Below the pieces are notes generated by a model. It did not search any database. It was given only the letters and a program-made list of their open reading frames with translations, and was not told the DNA's origin. The position numbers and the translations under genes are program-made. Shown here piece by piece: positions 1-8,074 of a stretch of DNA of 64,000 bases (the first letter of the stretch is position 1; each line of letters begins with the position of its first letter). Location of the stretch: contig CP126743.1 in assembly GCA_036287865.1 (NCBI GenBank), positions 1,364,001-1,428,000 on the forward strand, given 5' to 3'. This DNA is from Fluviibacter phosphoraccumulans_A. Its GTDB lineage: Bacteria > Pseudomonadota > Gammaproteobacteria > Burkholderiales > Rhodocyclaceae.

Positions 1-524
1 CCCAAAGCAAAACCCGCCATCCAGATAGCGCCAGAAACGTGGTTTGCACTGGCGATTGCGGTAGCCAGAGCGCTATAAACAAGACCACAAGGGAGAAATC
101 CCCAGGCAAAACCCACGATCAATGCCCTGGCGGGTGTGGTTACCGGAAAGAACCGACGCGCAAGTGGCTCTATACGCCGCCACAGATACTGCCCACCCTG
201 CTCTAATGGGCGAATAATCAATGGCCAACCCATCAGGTATAGGCCCATACCGATGAGCAACACATTGGCCAGTATGTAAAAGCCTAACGGCGCAAGGCCC
301 AATACAGAGATGCCAGCGTAACCCATAAAACCAGCCACACCGCCTAACAGGATGTAGGTGAAACACCGCCCCAGGTTATAGACCAACAGCAAAACAGGAC
401 GACGACTCTCTGACACGGATAGCGACAACGCGCTTACGATCCCACCACACATCCCCAGACAATGAACACCCCCAAGCCAACCGATCAGCACCGCGGCAAA
501 AAATGGTAATGCTGTGATGCTCAT
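1..524 (-). CDS. TauE/SafE-like membrane protein, 3' part outside the window
   Basis: The minus strand from the ATG at 524 is open to the left edge, so the C-terminus is missing. Visible at residues ~21-28 is the HCLGMCGG motif typical of the COG2836 branch of TauE/SafE proteins, followed by hydrophobic helices and a second WGFLPCGLVYS-like segment at ~residue 130. Proteins of this branch usually sit between the cbb3-oxidase assembly genes and hemN-fnr, as here, and are thought to help metal or oxidase biogenesis; the actual substrate is not established. It follows hemN by 16 bases and probably shares its transcript. Family call good, function inferred from context. Confidence 0.8.
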   Translation of the reverse strand, partial: MSITALPFFAAVLIGWLGGVHCLGMCGGIVSALSLSVSESRRPVLLLVYNLGRCFTYILLGGVAGFMGYAGISVLGLAPLGFYILANVLLIGMGLYLMGWPLIIRPLEQGGQYLWRRIEPLARRFFPVTTPARALIVGFAWGFLPCGLVYSALATAIASANHVSGAIWMAGFAL

Positions 525-540
525 ACTCAAAATACCTGGC

Positions 541-1941
541 CTAAATCACACGCGAGTATCGTGGCCTGCCGGCTTCAGTCTTCAGTCGATCCTGTTGCAG
601 ATAATGGTCAAAAGCCATAGCAATGATCCGCACCAGCAAACGTCCATTGGGTTCAACCCGAATGCCTGTTGTATCCAAAGTTAACAACCCGGCTTCTACC
701 AGTGGCTGCAACTGTTCAACGGCACTTGCAAAATAACTGACGAAATCAATAGACCAGGCCGAATTTACTTCAGCGTATTCGAGCTCAAAGTGGCACATCA
801 GTTCCTGAATGACCGCACGACGCAACTCATCATCTTTGTTCATCCGGTAGCCACGGCGCACCGGCAAATGGCCCGCATCAATGTCGGCGTAATACTCTTC
901 CAATGACTTAGCATTCTGAGAATAAACTGGCCCCACCTTGGCAATGGCTGAGACACCAAAGGCCAAAAGATCCAGTTCAGCATGCGTGGAGTAACCCTGG
1001 AAGTTACGATGGAGTTTGGCATCCTGTTGGGCCAGCGCCAATTCGTCATCAGACCGGGCAAAGTGATCCATGCCGATAAAGACATAACCAGCCTCCACCA
1101 ACGTCTCAATCGCCATGGCCATCAGCGAAAGCTTGTCTTCACCTTTGGGCAATTCCGCTTCATCAATCCGACGCTGTGGCATAAAGATCTGCGGCAGGTG
1201 CGCATAGCTATAGAGCGCAATACGATCTGGCGCTAGGCTGAGCGTTTTGCCGAGGGTAGCACGAAAGCCTTCTAGCGTCTGCTTAGGTAAGCCATAGATC
1301 AGATCGACCGAGACGGATTTAAAACCTGCATCGCGGGCTGCCAGCAAGACATCTCGTGTTTGTTCGAAGGTCTGAATACGGTTAACGGCCTTCTGAACCA
1401 GGGGATCAAAATCCTGAATCCCGAGGCTCATGCGGTTAAAACCTAATTCAGCCAGTAAATGCGCACGACTAGGATCGACGGATCGCGGATCGATCTCGAT
1501 GGAATACTCACCCTCCGGCAGAAAATCGAAACGTGAGCGCAAAATCTGAACAAGGCGTCGCATTTCGTCATCAGAAAGAAAGGTCGGCGTACCCCCGCCC
1601 CAATGAAGCTGGGTAACCGAACGAGATCCACTCAAGGATTGCAACTGCATATCCACTTCTTTCTCCAGATAATCCAGATAAAGAGAGGACTTGCTATGGT
1701 CTTTGGTAATGACCTTGTTGCAGCCACAGTAATAACAGACTGTGCTACAGAAAGGCAGATGGACATATAATGAAAGCGGTTGATCAGGTGCTGGCCGTTC
1801 CTTTAAGGCGTCTACCAATAATTGCGCCCCGGGGTTGGCAGCAAATCGGTCCGCCGTAGGATAGGATGTGTAACGGGGTCCGCTGATATCGAATCGGCGG
1901 CGCAGGTTCCGATCTACTAATGCAAGTGTCGAATTGTTCAT
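541..1941 (-). CDS. hemN: Oxygen-independent coproporphyrinogen III oxidase
   Basis: Radical-SAM enzyme (466 aa) that decarboxylates coproporphyrinogen III to protoporphyrinogen IX in anaerobic haem synthesis. Near residue 60 is the cluster motif CSTVCYYCGCNK (CxxxCxxC), followed by the WGGGTPTFLS strand of the TIM barrel, and a C-terminal HemN domain. I chose the ATG at 1941, giving the family N-terminus MNNSTLALVD; the reading frame stays open for 83 codons further upstream, but that stretch overlaps the fnr 5' end and does not look like HemN. It is divergent from fnr, the usual regulator of this gene; I see no clear FNR box in the 118-bp gap. Confidence 0.95.
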   Translation of the reverse strand: MNNSTLALVDRNLRRRFDISGPRYTSYPTADRFAANPGAQLLVDALKERPAPDQPLSLYVHLPFCSTVCYYCGCNKVITKDHSKSSLYLDYLEKEVDMQLQSLSGSRSVTQLHWGGGTPTFLSDDEMRRLVQILRSRFDFLPEGEYSIEIDPRSVDPSRAHLLAELGFNRMSLGIQDFDPLVQKAVNRIQTFEQTRDVLLAARDAGFKSVSVDLIYGLPKQTLEGFRATLGKTLSLAPDRIALYSYAHLPQIFMPQRRIDEAELPKGEDKLSLMAMAIETLVEAGYVFIGMDHFARSDDELALAQQDAKLHRNFQGYSTHAELDLLAFGVSAIAKVGPVYSQNAKSLEEYYADIDAGHLPVRRGYRMNKDDELRRAVIQELMCHFELEYAEVNSAWSIDFVSYFASAVEQLQPLVEAGLLTLDTTGIRVEPNGRLLVRIIAMAFDHYLQQDRLKTEAGRPRYSRVI

Positions 1942-2059
1942 AACAGAATTATATGACTTCAAAGCCAGTATCGCAGGCCTGTAAAACAAATCAGACAATG
2001 ATTGCCAGCGGCATGCTGTCGACTTTACGGAAGCAAAGGCACATTGCCAGAACTGTGAC

Positions 2060-2737
2060 ATGAATCCGGTTTGCCATCCGCCCGGCTTAAAAACCGAAGA
2101 CATGGATTCTTTGGACCAGTGGTTTCCAACCCGACGTCGCCTTAAGCGCGGGAAGTCTCTGTACGAAATTGGCGAGCCCTTTACCGCCATTTATGCGGTA
2201 CGCAGTGGCTTTTTCAAGATATTGTTGCCCTCTGAGCAGCAGCGCGACCAAATTACCGGTTTCCAGATGACCGGTGAAATTCTTGGGATCGACAGCTTTG
2301 GCACTGGAAATCACGCCTGTAAAGCCGTTGCGCTTGAAGCCAGTGAAGTCTGCATGATGCCCTACGGCAGCATCGAAGAACTGGCTTCTAACCTACCAAA
2401 CCTGCATGCTCACCTTAACAAGCTCATGAGCCAACGGATTGTTCAGGATCAGACAACTTTCCAGATTCTTGCCAATCTGCGCTCTGAATCACGTTTAGCG
2501 GCTTTTCTGCTTGATCTGGGAAAACGGTTTTCACATCTTGGCTACTCGCCCAATACCTTCGTCTTGCGGATGACCCGTGAAGAAATTGGCAGTTACCTGG
2601 GTCTTTCACTAGAAACCGTGTCACGGCTATTTTCACGATTCCAGGAAGATGGCCTAGTCGACGTACAAACACGGCACTTACAAAGCACACAACCGGAAGC
2701 TTTGGCAGACATTGCTTCAGGAAAAGCGGCCCACTAG
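2060..2737 (+). CDS. fnr: FNR/ANR-type oxygen-responsive transcription regulator (5' end damaged or misread)
   Basis: Crp-family activator: cyclic-nucleotide-binding-like domain (residues ~25-130) and C-terminal HTH with EEIGSYLGLSLETVSRLFSR, an FNR-type recognition helix (E..SR). The fourth cluster Cys is present (EVCMMP). The first ATG, at 2060, would leave out the other three. In the same frame just upstream (2042-2074) the sequence encodes HCQNCDMNPVC, the exact Cx2Cx5C FNR motif, but there is no ATG, GTG or TTG in frame between it and a stop at 1982. An ATG in another frame (2013) would join it after a single-base correction around 2034-2045. So the true protein is longer than the span given. 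Confidence 0.92.
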   Translation: MNPVCHPPGLKTEDMDSLDQWFPTRRRLKRGKSLYEIGEPFTAIYAVRSGFFKILLPSEQQRDQITGFQMTGEILGIDSFGTGNHACKAVALEASEVCMMPYGSIEELASNLPNLHAHLNKLMSQRIVQDQTTFQILANLRSESRLAAFLLDLGKRFSHLGYSPNTFVLRMTREEIGSYLGLSLETVSRLFSRFQEDGLVDVQTRHLQSTQPEALADIASGKAAH

Positions 2738-2758
2738 GATCGCATAAGGAAAGAGACC

Positions 2759-3201
2759 ATATTCAAACACATCTTATTACCTATTGATGGCTCAGAACTG
2801 TCATTAATGGCCATACGCCGTGCTGCTGAGTTCGCTAGCGAAATCAAAGCAACCATGACTCTGCTCTTTGTAAAGCCTGAGTACCCGTTAGCTACTACGG
2901 CGATGGTACGATGATCGACCCAACCACACCCGAAGAGTTTGGCAAACTGACCAAAACAATTGCAGACCGCAACCTGAAAGCAGCGGCCGATATCTGCAGT
3001 GCCGCAGGCGTGTCATTCACGGTACATACCGAAACGAGCGATGTCCCCTACGACATCATTATCGAAACCGCCGAACAGAAACAATGCGACCTGATTTTTA
3101 TGGCGTCACATGGTCGCCGCGGCATCACCAGCCTGTTGCTCGGTAGCGAAACCCAGAAAGTCCTGACGCATTCCAAGATTCCCGTACTGGTGTATCGATA
3201 A
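2759..3201 (+). pseudogene. Universal stress protein (UspA family), frameshifted
   Basis: The UspA fold can be followed across two frames. 2762 onward reads FKHILLPIDGSELSLMAIRR (the Usp N-terminus), and from about 2893 the frame shifts to YYGDGTMIDP, ending in the nucleotide-binding GxxG-type motif SHGRRGITSLLLGS and IPVLVYR. One base is missing at ~2891-2893, and the codon where ATG is expected is ATA (2759-2761). The gene starts 22 bases after fnr and may have been co-transcribed with it, which suits an anaerobic-stress Usp. Either a real pseudogene or a sequence error; the second half alone (2911-3201, 96 aa) is open. Confidence 0.8.
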
Positions 3202-3220
3202 AACGTATTTCAACGGCCAC

Positions 3221-3249
3221 AAAAAAAGCAGCCTAGGCTGCTTTTTTTG
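3221..3249. terminator. Bidirectional rho-independent terminator
   Basis: A perfect hairpin: AAAAAAGCAGCC, two bases (TA), then GGCTGCTTTTTT. It has A- and T-tracts on both sides and lies between the convergent usp and HiPIP genes, so it can end transcription in both directions. Confidence 0.9.
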
Positions 3250-3280
3250 TGTGTTGATGTAGTAACTGCGAATACTATCG

Positions 3281-3586
3281 TTAGGCCTTTTTAACATAAG
3301 CAGAACACCAACCAGCAGCAGCAACATCTTTGCCCGCGAAAATCGGACAAGGTCCCGAAGCACCAGCTTTACCCTGGTACAGCGAACAATTACCACAGTT
3401 TTGACCTGCCGCGAACTTAGGGAACTTGGTCTTATCAGCCTTCGACGCATTCGCAACATAACCCAGCGACTTGGCTTGAGGATCAGATTCGGAAACAGGA
3501 GTACCGGCACTAGCCTTACCAAAGAACGTGATTGCCGCACCGGCAACAAGACTAGATTTCAAAAACTTACGGCGTGTCAAAGACAT
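3281..3586 (-). CDS. hip: High-potential iron-sulfur protein (HiPIP), Tat-exported
   Basis: 101-aa precursor. The N-terminus has a twin-arginine signal (LTRRKFLKSS, then a hydrophobic stretch to ~residue 27 ending ASA). The mature part has the four cluster cysteines in HiPIP spacing: CGNC, then CP about 14 residues on, then GWCSAY. HiPIPs are small periplasmic 4Fe-4S electron carriers between bc1 and photosystems, oxidases or sulfur enzymes. A strong ribosome site (AGGAG) precedes the ATG at 3586. It is divergent from a YeeE-type gene, and the shared intergenic region carries an AT palindrome (3715-3728). Co-location with cbb3 genes suggests it donates electrons to that oxidase, but this is inference. 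Confidence 0.93.
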   Translation of the reverse strand: MSLTRRKFLKSSLVAGAAITFFGKASAGTPVSESDPQAKSLGYVANASKADKTKFPKFAAGQNCGNCSLYQGKAGASGPCPIFAGKDVAAAGWCSAYVKKA

Positions 3587-3714
3587 ATTTATCTCCTAGA
3601 TAGTTAACAAACTTCAACTGCACTTAACAGCTTACTTCAAGATGGCTAATCTTGTGGCACCTAACTAGCCAATTGCTGCCATTCTCCCATTGCTTCTCTT
3701 GCATTGATATACTA

Positions 3715-3728
3715 TATATAATTATATA
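3715..3728. promoter_or_regulatory. Perfect 14-bp AT palindrome (candidate operator 'A')
   Basis: TATATAATTATATA reads identically on both strands. It lies in the divergent hip/yeeE intergenic region, 18 bases before the yeeE ATG. It matches the element at 24564-24579 at 16 of 18 positions over the wider core, and resembles the one at 22722-22737. AT-rich dyads of this kind are used by ArsR-family sensors; the cognate regulator is not in the window. Confidence 0.5.
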
Positions 3729-3746
3729 GTTACGGAGCAAATCCCT

Positions 3747-4281
3747 ATGGCACAAAATGAATCTAAAGGCTGGAGCCCTTACATCGCCGGAGCACTGGTC
3801 GGTGTTCTAGCAATCATCTCTGTTTACCTGACAACGGTTCTTTTAGGTAAATCGATGTATCTAGATGCTTCAACAACCTTTGTCAGAGCCGCCGGCATGT
3901 TAATAGGATCGTTTGATCCTACATATGTTGCGGACAATGCCTACTATGTTAAAGAGAAAGTCATCATCGACTGGCAATTCATGATGATCGTGGGGGATTT
4001 TTATTGGCGCATTCATTGCCTCCAAAATGGATGGCAGCTTCCAACTGGAAGCGGTTCCACCAGAATGGGAAGCATGCTTCGGAGGTTCCGTCACAAAACG
4101 TGCCATTGCGGCCATCTTGGGCGGCATTGTCATGATGATCGGTGCACGCATGGCAAATGGATGCCCAAGTGGCCATGGCCTGAGCGGCATGATACAAATG
4201 TCAGTGAGCTCCTACGTTGCGCTCGCCTTCTTCTTCGGCGTAGGTGCCTTGGTAGCCAATATCATCTATCGGAAAAAATAA
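3747..4281 (+). pseudogene. YeeE/YedE (DUF395) sulfur-type transporter subunit, frameshifted
   Basis: Half-size YeeE/YedE membrane protein, a family that moves thiosulfate or other sulfur species. The first frame gives helices from SPYIAGALVGVLAIIS to WQFMMIVG; the second resumes at FIGAFIASKMDG and contains the family motif GARMANGCPSGHGLSG (with its conserved Cys), then a last helix and a basic end at 4281. The two join if one G is removed from the run of five at 3992-3996. A homopolymer indel is a common sequencing error, so the gene may be intact in reality. A second half-gene follows after two bases, as is normal for this pair. Confidence 0.8.
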
Positions 4282-4283
4282 TC

Positions 4284-4334
4284 ATGGGTATCGATCTTAC
4301 TTTAGGCTTAGCTACAGGCATTGCTTTCTCGCTG
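4284..4334 (+). pseudogene. Second YeeE/YedE half-transporter, truncated after ~17 codons
   Basis: Starts with ATG at 4284 and encodes MGIDLTLGLATGIAFSL, the usual beginning of the partner YeeE/YedE protein. Similarity then stops and the sequence passes into a transposase remnant. The rest of the gene is absent from the window, so the pair cannot form a normal transporter. The break point is estimated from loss of resemblance. Confidence 0.6.
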
Positions 4335-4944
4335 TATTCAGATTGTTGGTTGATGAATTATTATATCATTTTTACCTAAATGCTAAGTGAGAGCGAAGAT
4401 GGATAGCCAGTCCTTTCAAAAACTTGTGAACGAACTGGAAGGTCTGACACCAACGCAGCGCGAAGCGCTGATGACCCGAGTGAGAACGCTCGCGGATCAC
4501 GACGATAGTCAGCGACTAATCGATGAGCGACTTGGTGGTCAGATTCATTGCCCTCACTGTGCAAATGATGCCATTGTGAAATTTGGTAAGCTGCGGGGGC
4601 AGCAACGCTAAAAAGAGATCCCCCGTTCACCAAAAAAGCGGGGCGGTCCAGATAAGGACATGCCAGCAACAAAGAGGGTGCCTGTGCTGGTTGCAATGCA
4701 ACGTGGCAGTCGCTTAACCCATGACTGTGTGTTGGATTCCGTCAATGCCTTTGCTTTGACGGCGGCATTACGTCCCGCATTGAGCAAAGATGCGGTACTC
4801 AGCAGCGATGGCAACCCTGGCTATGGTGTCGCCGCAAGAACTCTTGGTATTGAGTCTGGCTAGTTATCATGGCCCAGGTGGAACGGAATCTTGGCATGTA
4901 CAGAACGTCAACGCCTATGACAGCCGCCTAAGAACCTGCAAATG
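4335..4944 (+). mobile_element. Degenerate IS1595-family insertion sequence remnant
   Basis: From 4399 an ORF encodes the N-terminus of an IS1595/ISXO2-type transposase: an alpha-helical start, then the zinc-ribbon half CPHCANDAIVKFGKLRGQQ, ending at a stop (4609). About 90 residues of the usual protein are then missing. Pieces of the DDE domain follow in shifting frames: KKRGGPDK, RVPVLVAMQRG, LSSDGNPGY, and HVQNVNAYDSRLR near 4890-4930. It truncates the second yeeE gene on the left and the DUF3149 gene on the right. The element is dead; ends are approximate and I did not find clear terminal inverted repeats or a target duplication. Confidence 0.75.
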
Positions 4945-5034
4945 ACCAAAGAAGATCGACATACCAATTACAAAAACGATCACACCTAGGCTACCTAGAC
5001 CAACATCAGTAGTAAATAGTTCTTTCCAAGCCAT
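4915..5034 (-). CDS. DUF3149-type small membrane protein, 3' end replaced by IS sequence
   Basis: 39 codons starting at ATG 5034 after a good ribosome site (GGAG). The start, MAWKELFTTDVGLGSLGVIV, with one transmembrane segment to ~residue 30, is the DUF3149 pattern, often found next to cbb3-oxidase genes in betaproteobacteria. The last nine residues (HLQVLRRLS) are read from the IS remnant, so the native basic tail is lost. It lies upstream of nothing and downstream of fixH, on the same strand. Function unknown; whether the truncated form works is open. Confidence 0.6.
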   Translation of the reverse strand: MAWKELFTTDVGLGSLGVIVFVIGMSIFFGHLQVLRRLS

Positions 5035-5061
5035 CTTTCACTCCTCTAGATAAAATTAAAA

Positions 5062-5568
5062 TTATTGGGGTTTTGCAAAGACAACAGCCGCATTGTTTTT
5101 TTGGATATCCCAGTTACCATCCATACGCCAACCAGCTAATGGGTCTTCAATCACCACGTGCCAACGCCCTGTACCAAGGCTTTGCGAGATCTCACCTCGA
5201 TATACGTTACCCGAACGCACGAGGTTGATTCGTTGATCCTCACCTTTACGCGTCGGATGCACCAACCTCAATTGAAGCGTATCTGGCAAGGCTTCTTTAG
5301 GCAAACCATTTAAAACCAAATCAACCGATCGCTTATCTGCACCAAGGCTCAATTGGGCGTTGATATTTAACTCAGCAGCCAACTGGCGTTGCTTCAGCTC
5401 CTGATTTACCGCTAGACCAACTTTATAATAGTTATCATCTACCAAGCCGTCATTACTGATGATAGCCAGCCAAGCGGTAGCAAATCCTGCAACGATAACA
5501 ATCGCAGGCCCAGCCATAAGAATCCAGGGCCAACGATGCTTGTACCAGGGCGTAATTGAGTTGGTCAT
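5062..5568 (-). CDS. fixH: FixH family cbb3 assembly protein
   Basis: 168-aa membrane-anchored protein: one N-terminal helix (WPWILMAGPAIVIVAGFATA) and a periplasmic beta-sandwich domain that includes the FixH pattern DGLVDDNYYKVGLAVNQ at ~residues 38-55. FixH/CcoH is required for stable assembly of the cbb3 oxidase. It starts 10 bases after ccoG ends, the standard ccoGH order, so the two are one operon. Confidence 0.9.
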   Translation of the reverse strand: MTNSITPWYKHRWPWILMAGPAIVIVAGFATAWLAIISNDGLVDDNYYKVGLAVNQELKQRQLAAELNINAQLSLGADKRSVDLVLNGLPKEALPDTLQLRLVHPTRKGEDQRINLVRSGNVYRGEISQSLGTGRWHVVIEDPLAGWRMDGNWDIQKNNAAVVFAKPQ

Positions 5569-5577
5569 TTTGTTAAA

Positions 5578-7026
5578 TTATTTAGGCTGAATAAATGTCG
5601 ACTTTTCATCCAGCTTAATGGATGGGTTCTCAACATCTTCAATGATAAACCTAATTTGGTTTGCGCCTGGATTTCCAACGTCTGACGGTACACGGACATT
5701 GATTGGTTGAGTCAAGTTACCCAAAGGCTCAACTTTGAATGTATAAGCGCCATCCAGACGGATTTTATCCATACCTTCGGGCTTAACGCTAAAGGTACGA
5801 ACGCTATCCTGCATATTCATAATGTGGAGCAGGTACACATTCTCGGTGAGTCCATCCCCTACTTCGCGTGTCATGACACCACGGTCACGTAGAACGTCAA
5901 CCCGCAATGGAATACGCGTACTCAATGAATAGACAAATATAGCGGAAATCACTAGCAAAATGCCCGTATAGAGCATGATGCGTGGACGCATAACATGTCG
6001 CAACATTTCTTTAGAGGTGTAATGCTTGTTAACCGAGTTTTCTGTGTCATAGCGAATCAGACCAGGCGCATAGTCCATTTTGGCCATGATTTCGTTACAC
6101 GCATCAATACAGAGGCCACAACCAATACATTCATACTGCAGACCGTTTCTAATATCGATACCGGTCGGGCACACCTGCACACAGACTTTACAATCGACGC
6201 AATCACCCAGACCTTTAGCCTTGAAGTCATCGCTCTTACGACGTGGCCCACGAGGTTCACCACGGGCTTCTTCATAAGTAACAATCAGCGTATCCGGATC
6301 GAACATGACACTCTGGAATCGAGCATAAGGGCACATGTATTTACATACTTGTTCCCGCATAAAACCAGCTTGCAAAAAGCAAAATGCACTGTAGAAGAAC
6401 ACCCAGAAAGCTGACCAACCGCTAATCGTTAGATTGACGAGATCACCAATCAGTTCGTGCATCGGCATGAAGTAACCTACAAAGGTCACGCCGGTCCAGA
6501 ATGAAACAATACTCCACAAGAAAAATTTGGTTGCTTTGATTCGAAATTTGGCACCAGACATTGGCGCTTGATCGAGCTTGATACGTGCATTACGATCGCC
6601 CTCAATTTTATTCTCGATCCACATGAAGATCTCTGTGTAGACCGTTTGTGGGCATGCGTAGCCACAAAATAAGCGTCCAGCAACCGCTGTAAACAGAAAT
6701 AAGGCAAATGCTGAAAGCAGCAAAATAACCGACAGATAAATAACATCTTGTGGCCAAAGGACTAGGCCGAATATATAGAACTTACGTTCAACAAGATCTA
6801 GCAATAATGCTTGACGGCCGCCCCACTGTATCCATGGACCAATATAAAAAATTACCTGTGTAAGAAAAACCAGCAACCAACGGAGATTGTTGAACTTCCC
6901 CGAAATCGCACGAGCGTACACCTTACGATGCTTTTCATAAAGCGATTTCTCAACAAACTCTACGTTTTGTTCTTTGGTCTGATTGTCAGGCATTTCTTGA
7001 TTTGTCATTTTACGACCCAGTAGCAT
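5578..7026 (-). CDS. ccoG: Cytochrome c oxidase accessory protein CcoG (FixG/RdxA)
   Basis: Polytopic ferredoxin-like protein (482 aa) reported to reduce Cu(II) for cbb3 assembly. Five membrane helices, a CGYACPQTVYTE motif, and two 4Fe-4S motifs, CVDCKVCVQVCP and CIGCGLCIDACN, at ~residues 265-310, then a C-terminal Ig-like domain (FixG_C). An alternative start is the ATG at 7008 (MTNQEMPDN); neither start has a strong ribosome site. Upstream lies a 12-bp inverted repeat (7029-7072). Confidence 0.95.
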   Translation of the reverse strand: MLLGRKMTNQEMPDNQTKEQNVEFVEKSLYEKHRKVYARAISGKFNNLRWLLVFLTQVIFYIGPWIQWGGRQALLLDLVERKFYIFGLVLWPQDVIYLSVILLLSAFALFLFTAVAGRLFCGYACPQTVYTEIFMWIENKIEGDRNARIKLDQAPMSGAKFRIKATKFFLWSIVSFWTGVTFVGYFMPMHELIGDLVNLTISGWSAFWVFFYSAFCFLQAGFMREQVCKYMCPYARFQSVMFDPDTLIVTYEEARGEPRGPRRKSDDFKAKGLGDCVDCKVCVQVCPTGIDIRNGLQYECIGCGLCIDACNEIMAKMDYAPGLIRYDTENSVNKHYTSKEMLRHVMRPRIMLYTGILLVISAIFVYSLSTRIPLRVDVLRDRGVMTREVGDGLTENVYLLHIMNMQDSVRTFSVKPEGMDKIRLDGAYTFKVEPLGNLTQPINVRVPSDVGNPGANQIRFIIEDVENPSIKLDEKSTFIQPK

Positions 7027-7028
7027 TC

Positions 7029-7072
7029 AATAGTCTAAACACTATACTCTTGTGCATAACGTTTAGACTATT
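7029..7072. repeat. 12-bp perfect inverted repeat upstream of ccoG
   Basis: AATAGTCTAAAC (7029-7040) is repeated as GTTTAGACTATT (7061-7072) with a 20-base spacer, starting 3 bases upstream of the ccoG ATG at 7026. It is separate from the ccoP terminator next to it and has no T-tract in the ccoG direction. It could be an operator for a dimeric regulator or a 5'-UTR hairpin of the ccoG mRNA. Confidence 0.6.
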
Positions 7073-7090
7073 AAATGAGTACATTCAAAC

Positions 7091-7126
7091 AAAAAACGCC
7101 TCACCGGTTTCCCAAGTGAGGCGTTT
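7091..7126 (-). terminator. Rho-independent terminator of ccoNOQP
   Basis: On the minus strand an 11-bp stem (AAACGCCTCAC pairing with GTGAGGCGTTT, 11-base loop) is followed by a run of T. It lies 15 bases after the ccoP stop. Confidence 0.9.
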
Positions 7127-7141
7127 CAATAAGTCTAGAAC

Positions 7142-8005
7142 TTATTTAGCAGCCGGCTTTTGCGACAAGCTGTATACATATGCTGACAACAACTTGAGCT
7201 TACCTTCGTTCAAACGATCACCAAAGGCAGGCATCATGTTCTGACGGCCATTGGTAATTGTTTCAACAATGGTCTTTTCAGAACTGCCATACAACCAGAC
7301 GTTATCTGTCAGGTTAGGCGCACCGATTGCTTGATTACCCTTGCCATCAGCACCGTGACAACCAGCACAACCAGAGGATGCAAACAATTCTTTACCCTTT
7401 GCAGAAGCAAGAGAATCGTTAGCCAGACCCGACAACGAACGCACATAATTAGCCAGGTCTTTGATCGCAGCGTCACCCAGGTGTGCATGCGGAGGCATCA
7501 TACCGTTACGGCCATTGGTAATGGTTTGCAGAATGACTTCTGGCGAACCACCGTACAACCAATCGTTATCGGTCAGATTAGGGAAACCCTTGGCACCGCG
7601 GGCATCAGAGCCATGGCACTGGTAGCAATAGGTCAGGAACAGACGCTTGCCCACTTCAAGTGCTTGCGGATCTTGCGACAGATCAGTGATCGGTGTCTGA
7701 GCATATTTCGCAAACAACGGACCATACTGCTCATCGGCTTTGTTCACTTCCTTCTGCCACTGACCTGTTGATGACCAATCCAGAAAGCCCTTGTTGTTAC
7801 CAAGCGCTGGGTACAGGAACACATAGGCCAAGGAGAAGATTACTGTAATCCAGAAGAGATACATCCACCATTTTGGTAGTGGATTATTGTATTCCTCTAG
7901 ACCATCCCACTCATGTCCAGTTGTTTCAACTTTCCCTGTTGGGAATTTTGAACGACTCTGGTTCCATAGAATAAAGGCGCACGCGAGGATGCTGCCTAGC
8001 ACCAC
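7142..8005 (-). CDS. ccoP: cbb3 oxidase dihaem subunit CcoP (start codon unclear)
   Basis: Dihaem cytochrome c subunit. An N-terminal helix, a second helix (WMYLFWITVIFSLAYVFLYPALG), then two CxxCH haem sites: CYQCH (~residue 130) and CAGCH (~residue 215), each with a downstream MMP/MMPAF ligand region. The GTG at 8005 used here leaves only a 15-residue first helix. The frame is open back to the ccoQ stop at 8075, and reading from ~8044 adds IIILTSVASIIVTIV, a complete first helix, but only ATC/ATT codons are available as starts there. Either a rare start codon or a base change removed the true ATG. Confidence 0.92.
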   Translation of the reverse strand: MVLGSILACAFILWNQSRSKFPTGKVETTGHEWDGLEEYNNPLPKWWMYLFWITVIFSLAYVFLYPALGNNKGFLDWSSTGQWQKEVNKADEQYGPLFAKYAQTPITDLSQDPQALEVGKRLFLTYCYQCHGSDARGAKGFPNLTDNDWLYGGSPEVILQTITNGRNGMMPPHAHLGDAAIKDLANYVRSLSGLANDSLASAKGKELFASSGCAGCHGADGKGNQAIGAPNLTDNVWLYGSSEKTIVETITNGRQNMMPAFGDRLNEGKLKLLSAYVYSLSQKPAAK

Positions 8006-8074
8006 GATGGTGACGATAATTGATGCAACACTAGTTAGAATGATGATTTTTCCGTAAGTTCGTAACGGGTTGGA

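Noticed and set aside
1942..2059. FNR box between hemN and fnr
   Set aside because: No TTGAT-N4-ATCAA or one-mismatch version in the 118-bp gap.
1942..2190. Extended N-terminus for hemN
   Set aside because: The frame is open but overlaps the divergent fnr 5' region and does not look like HemN.
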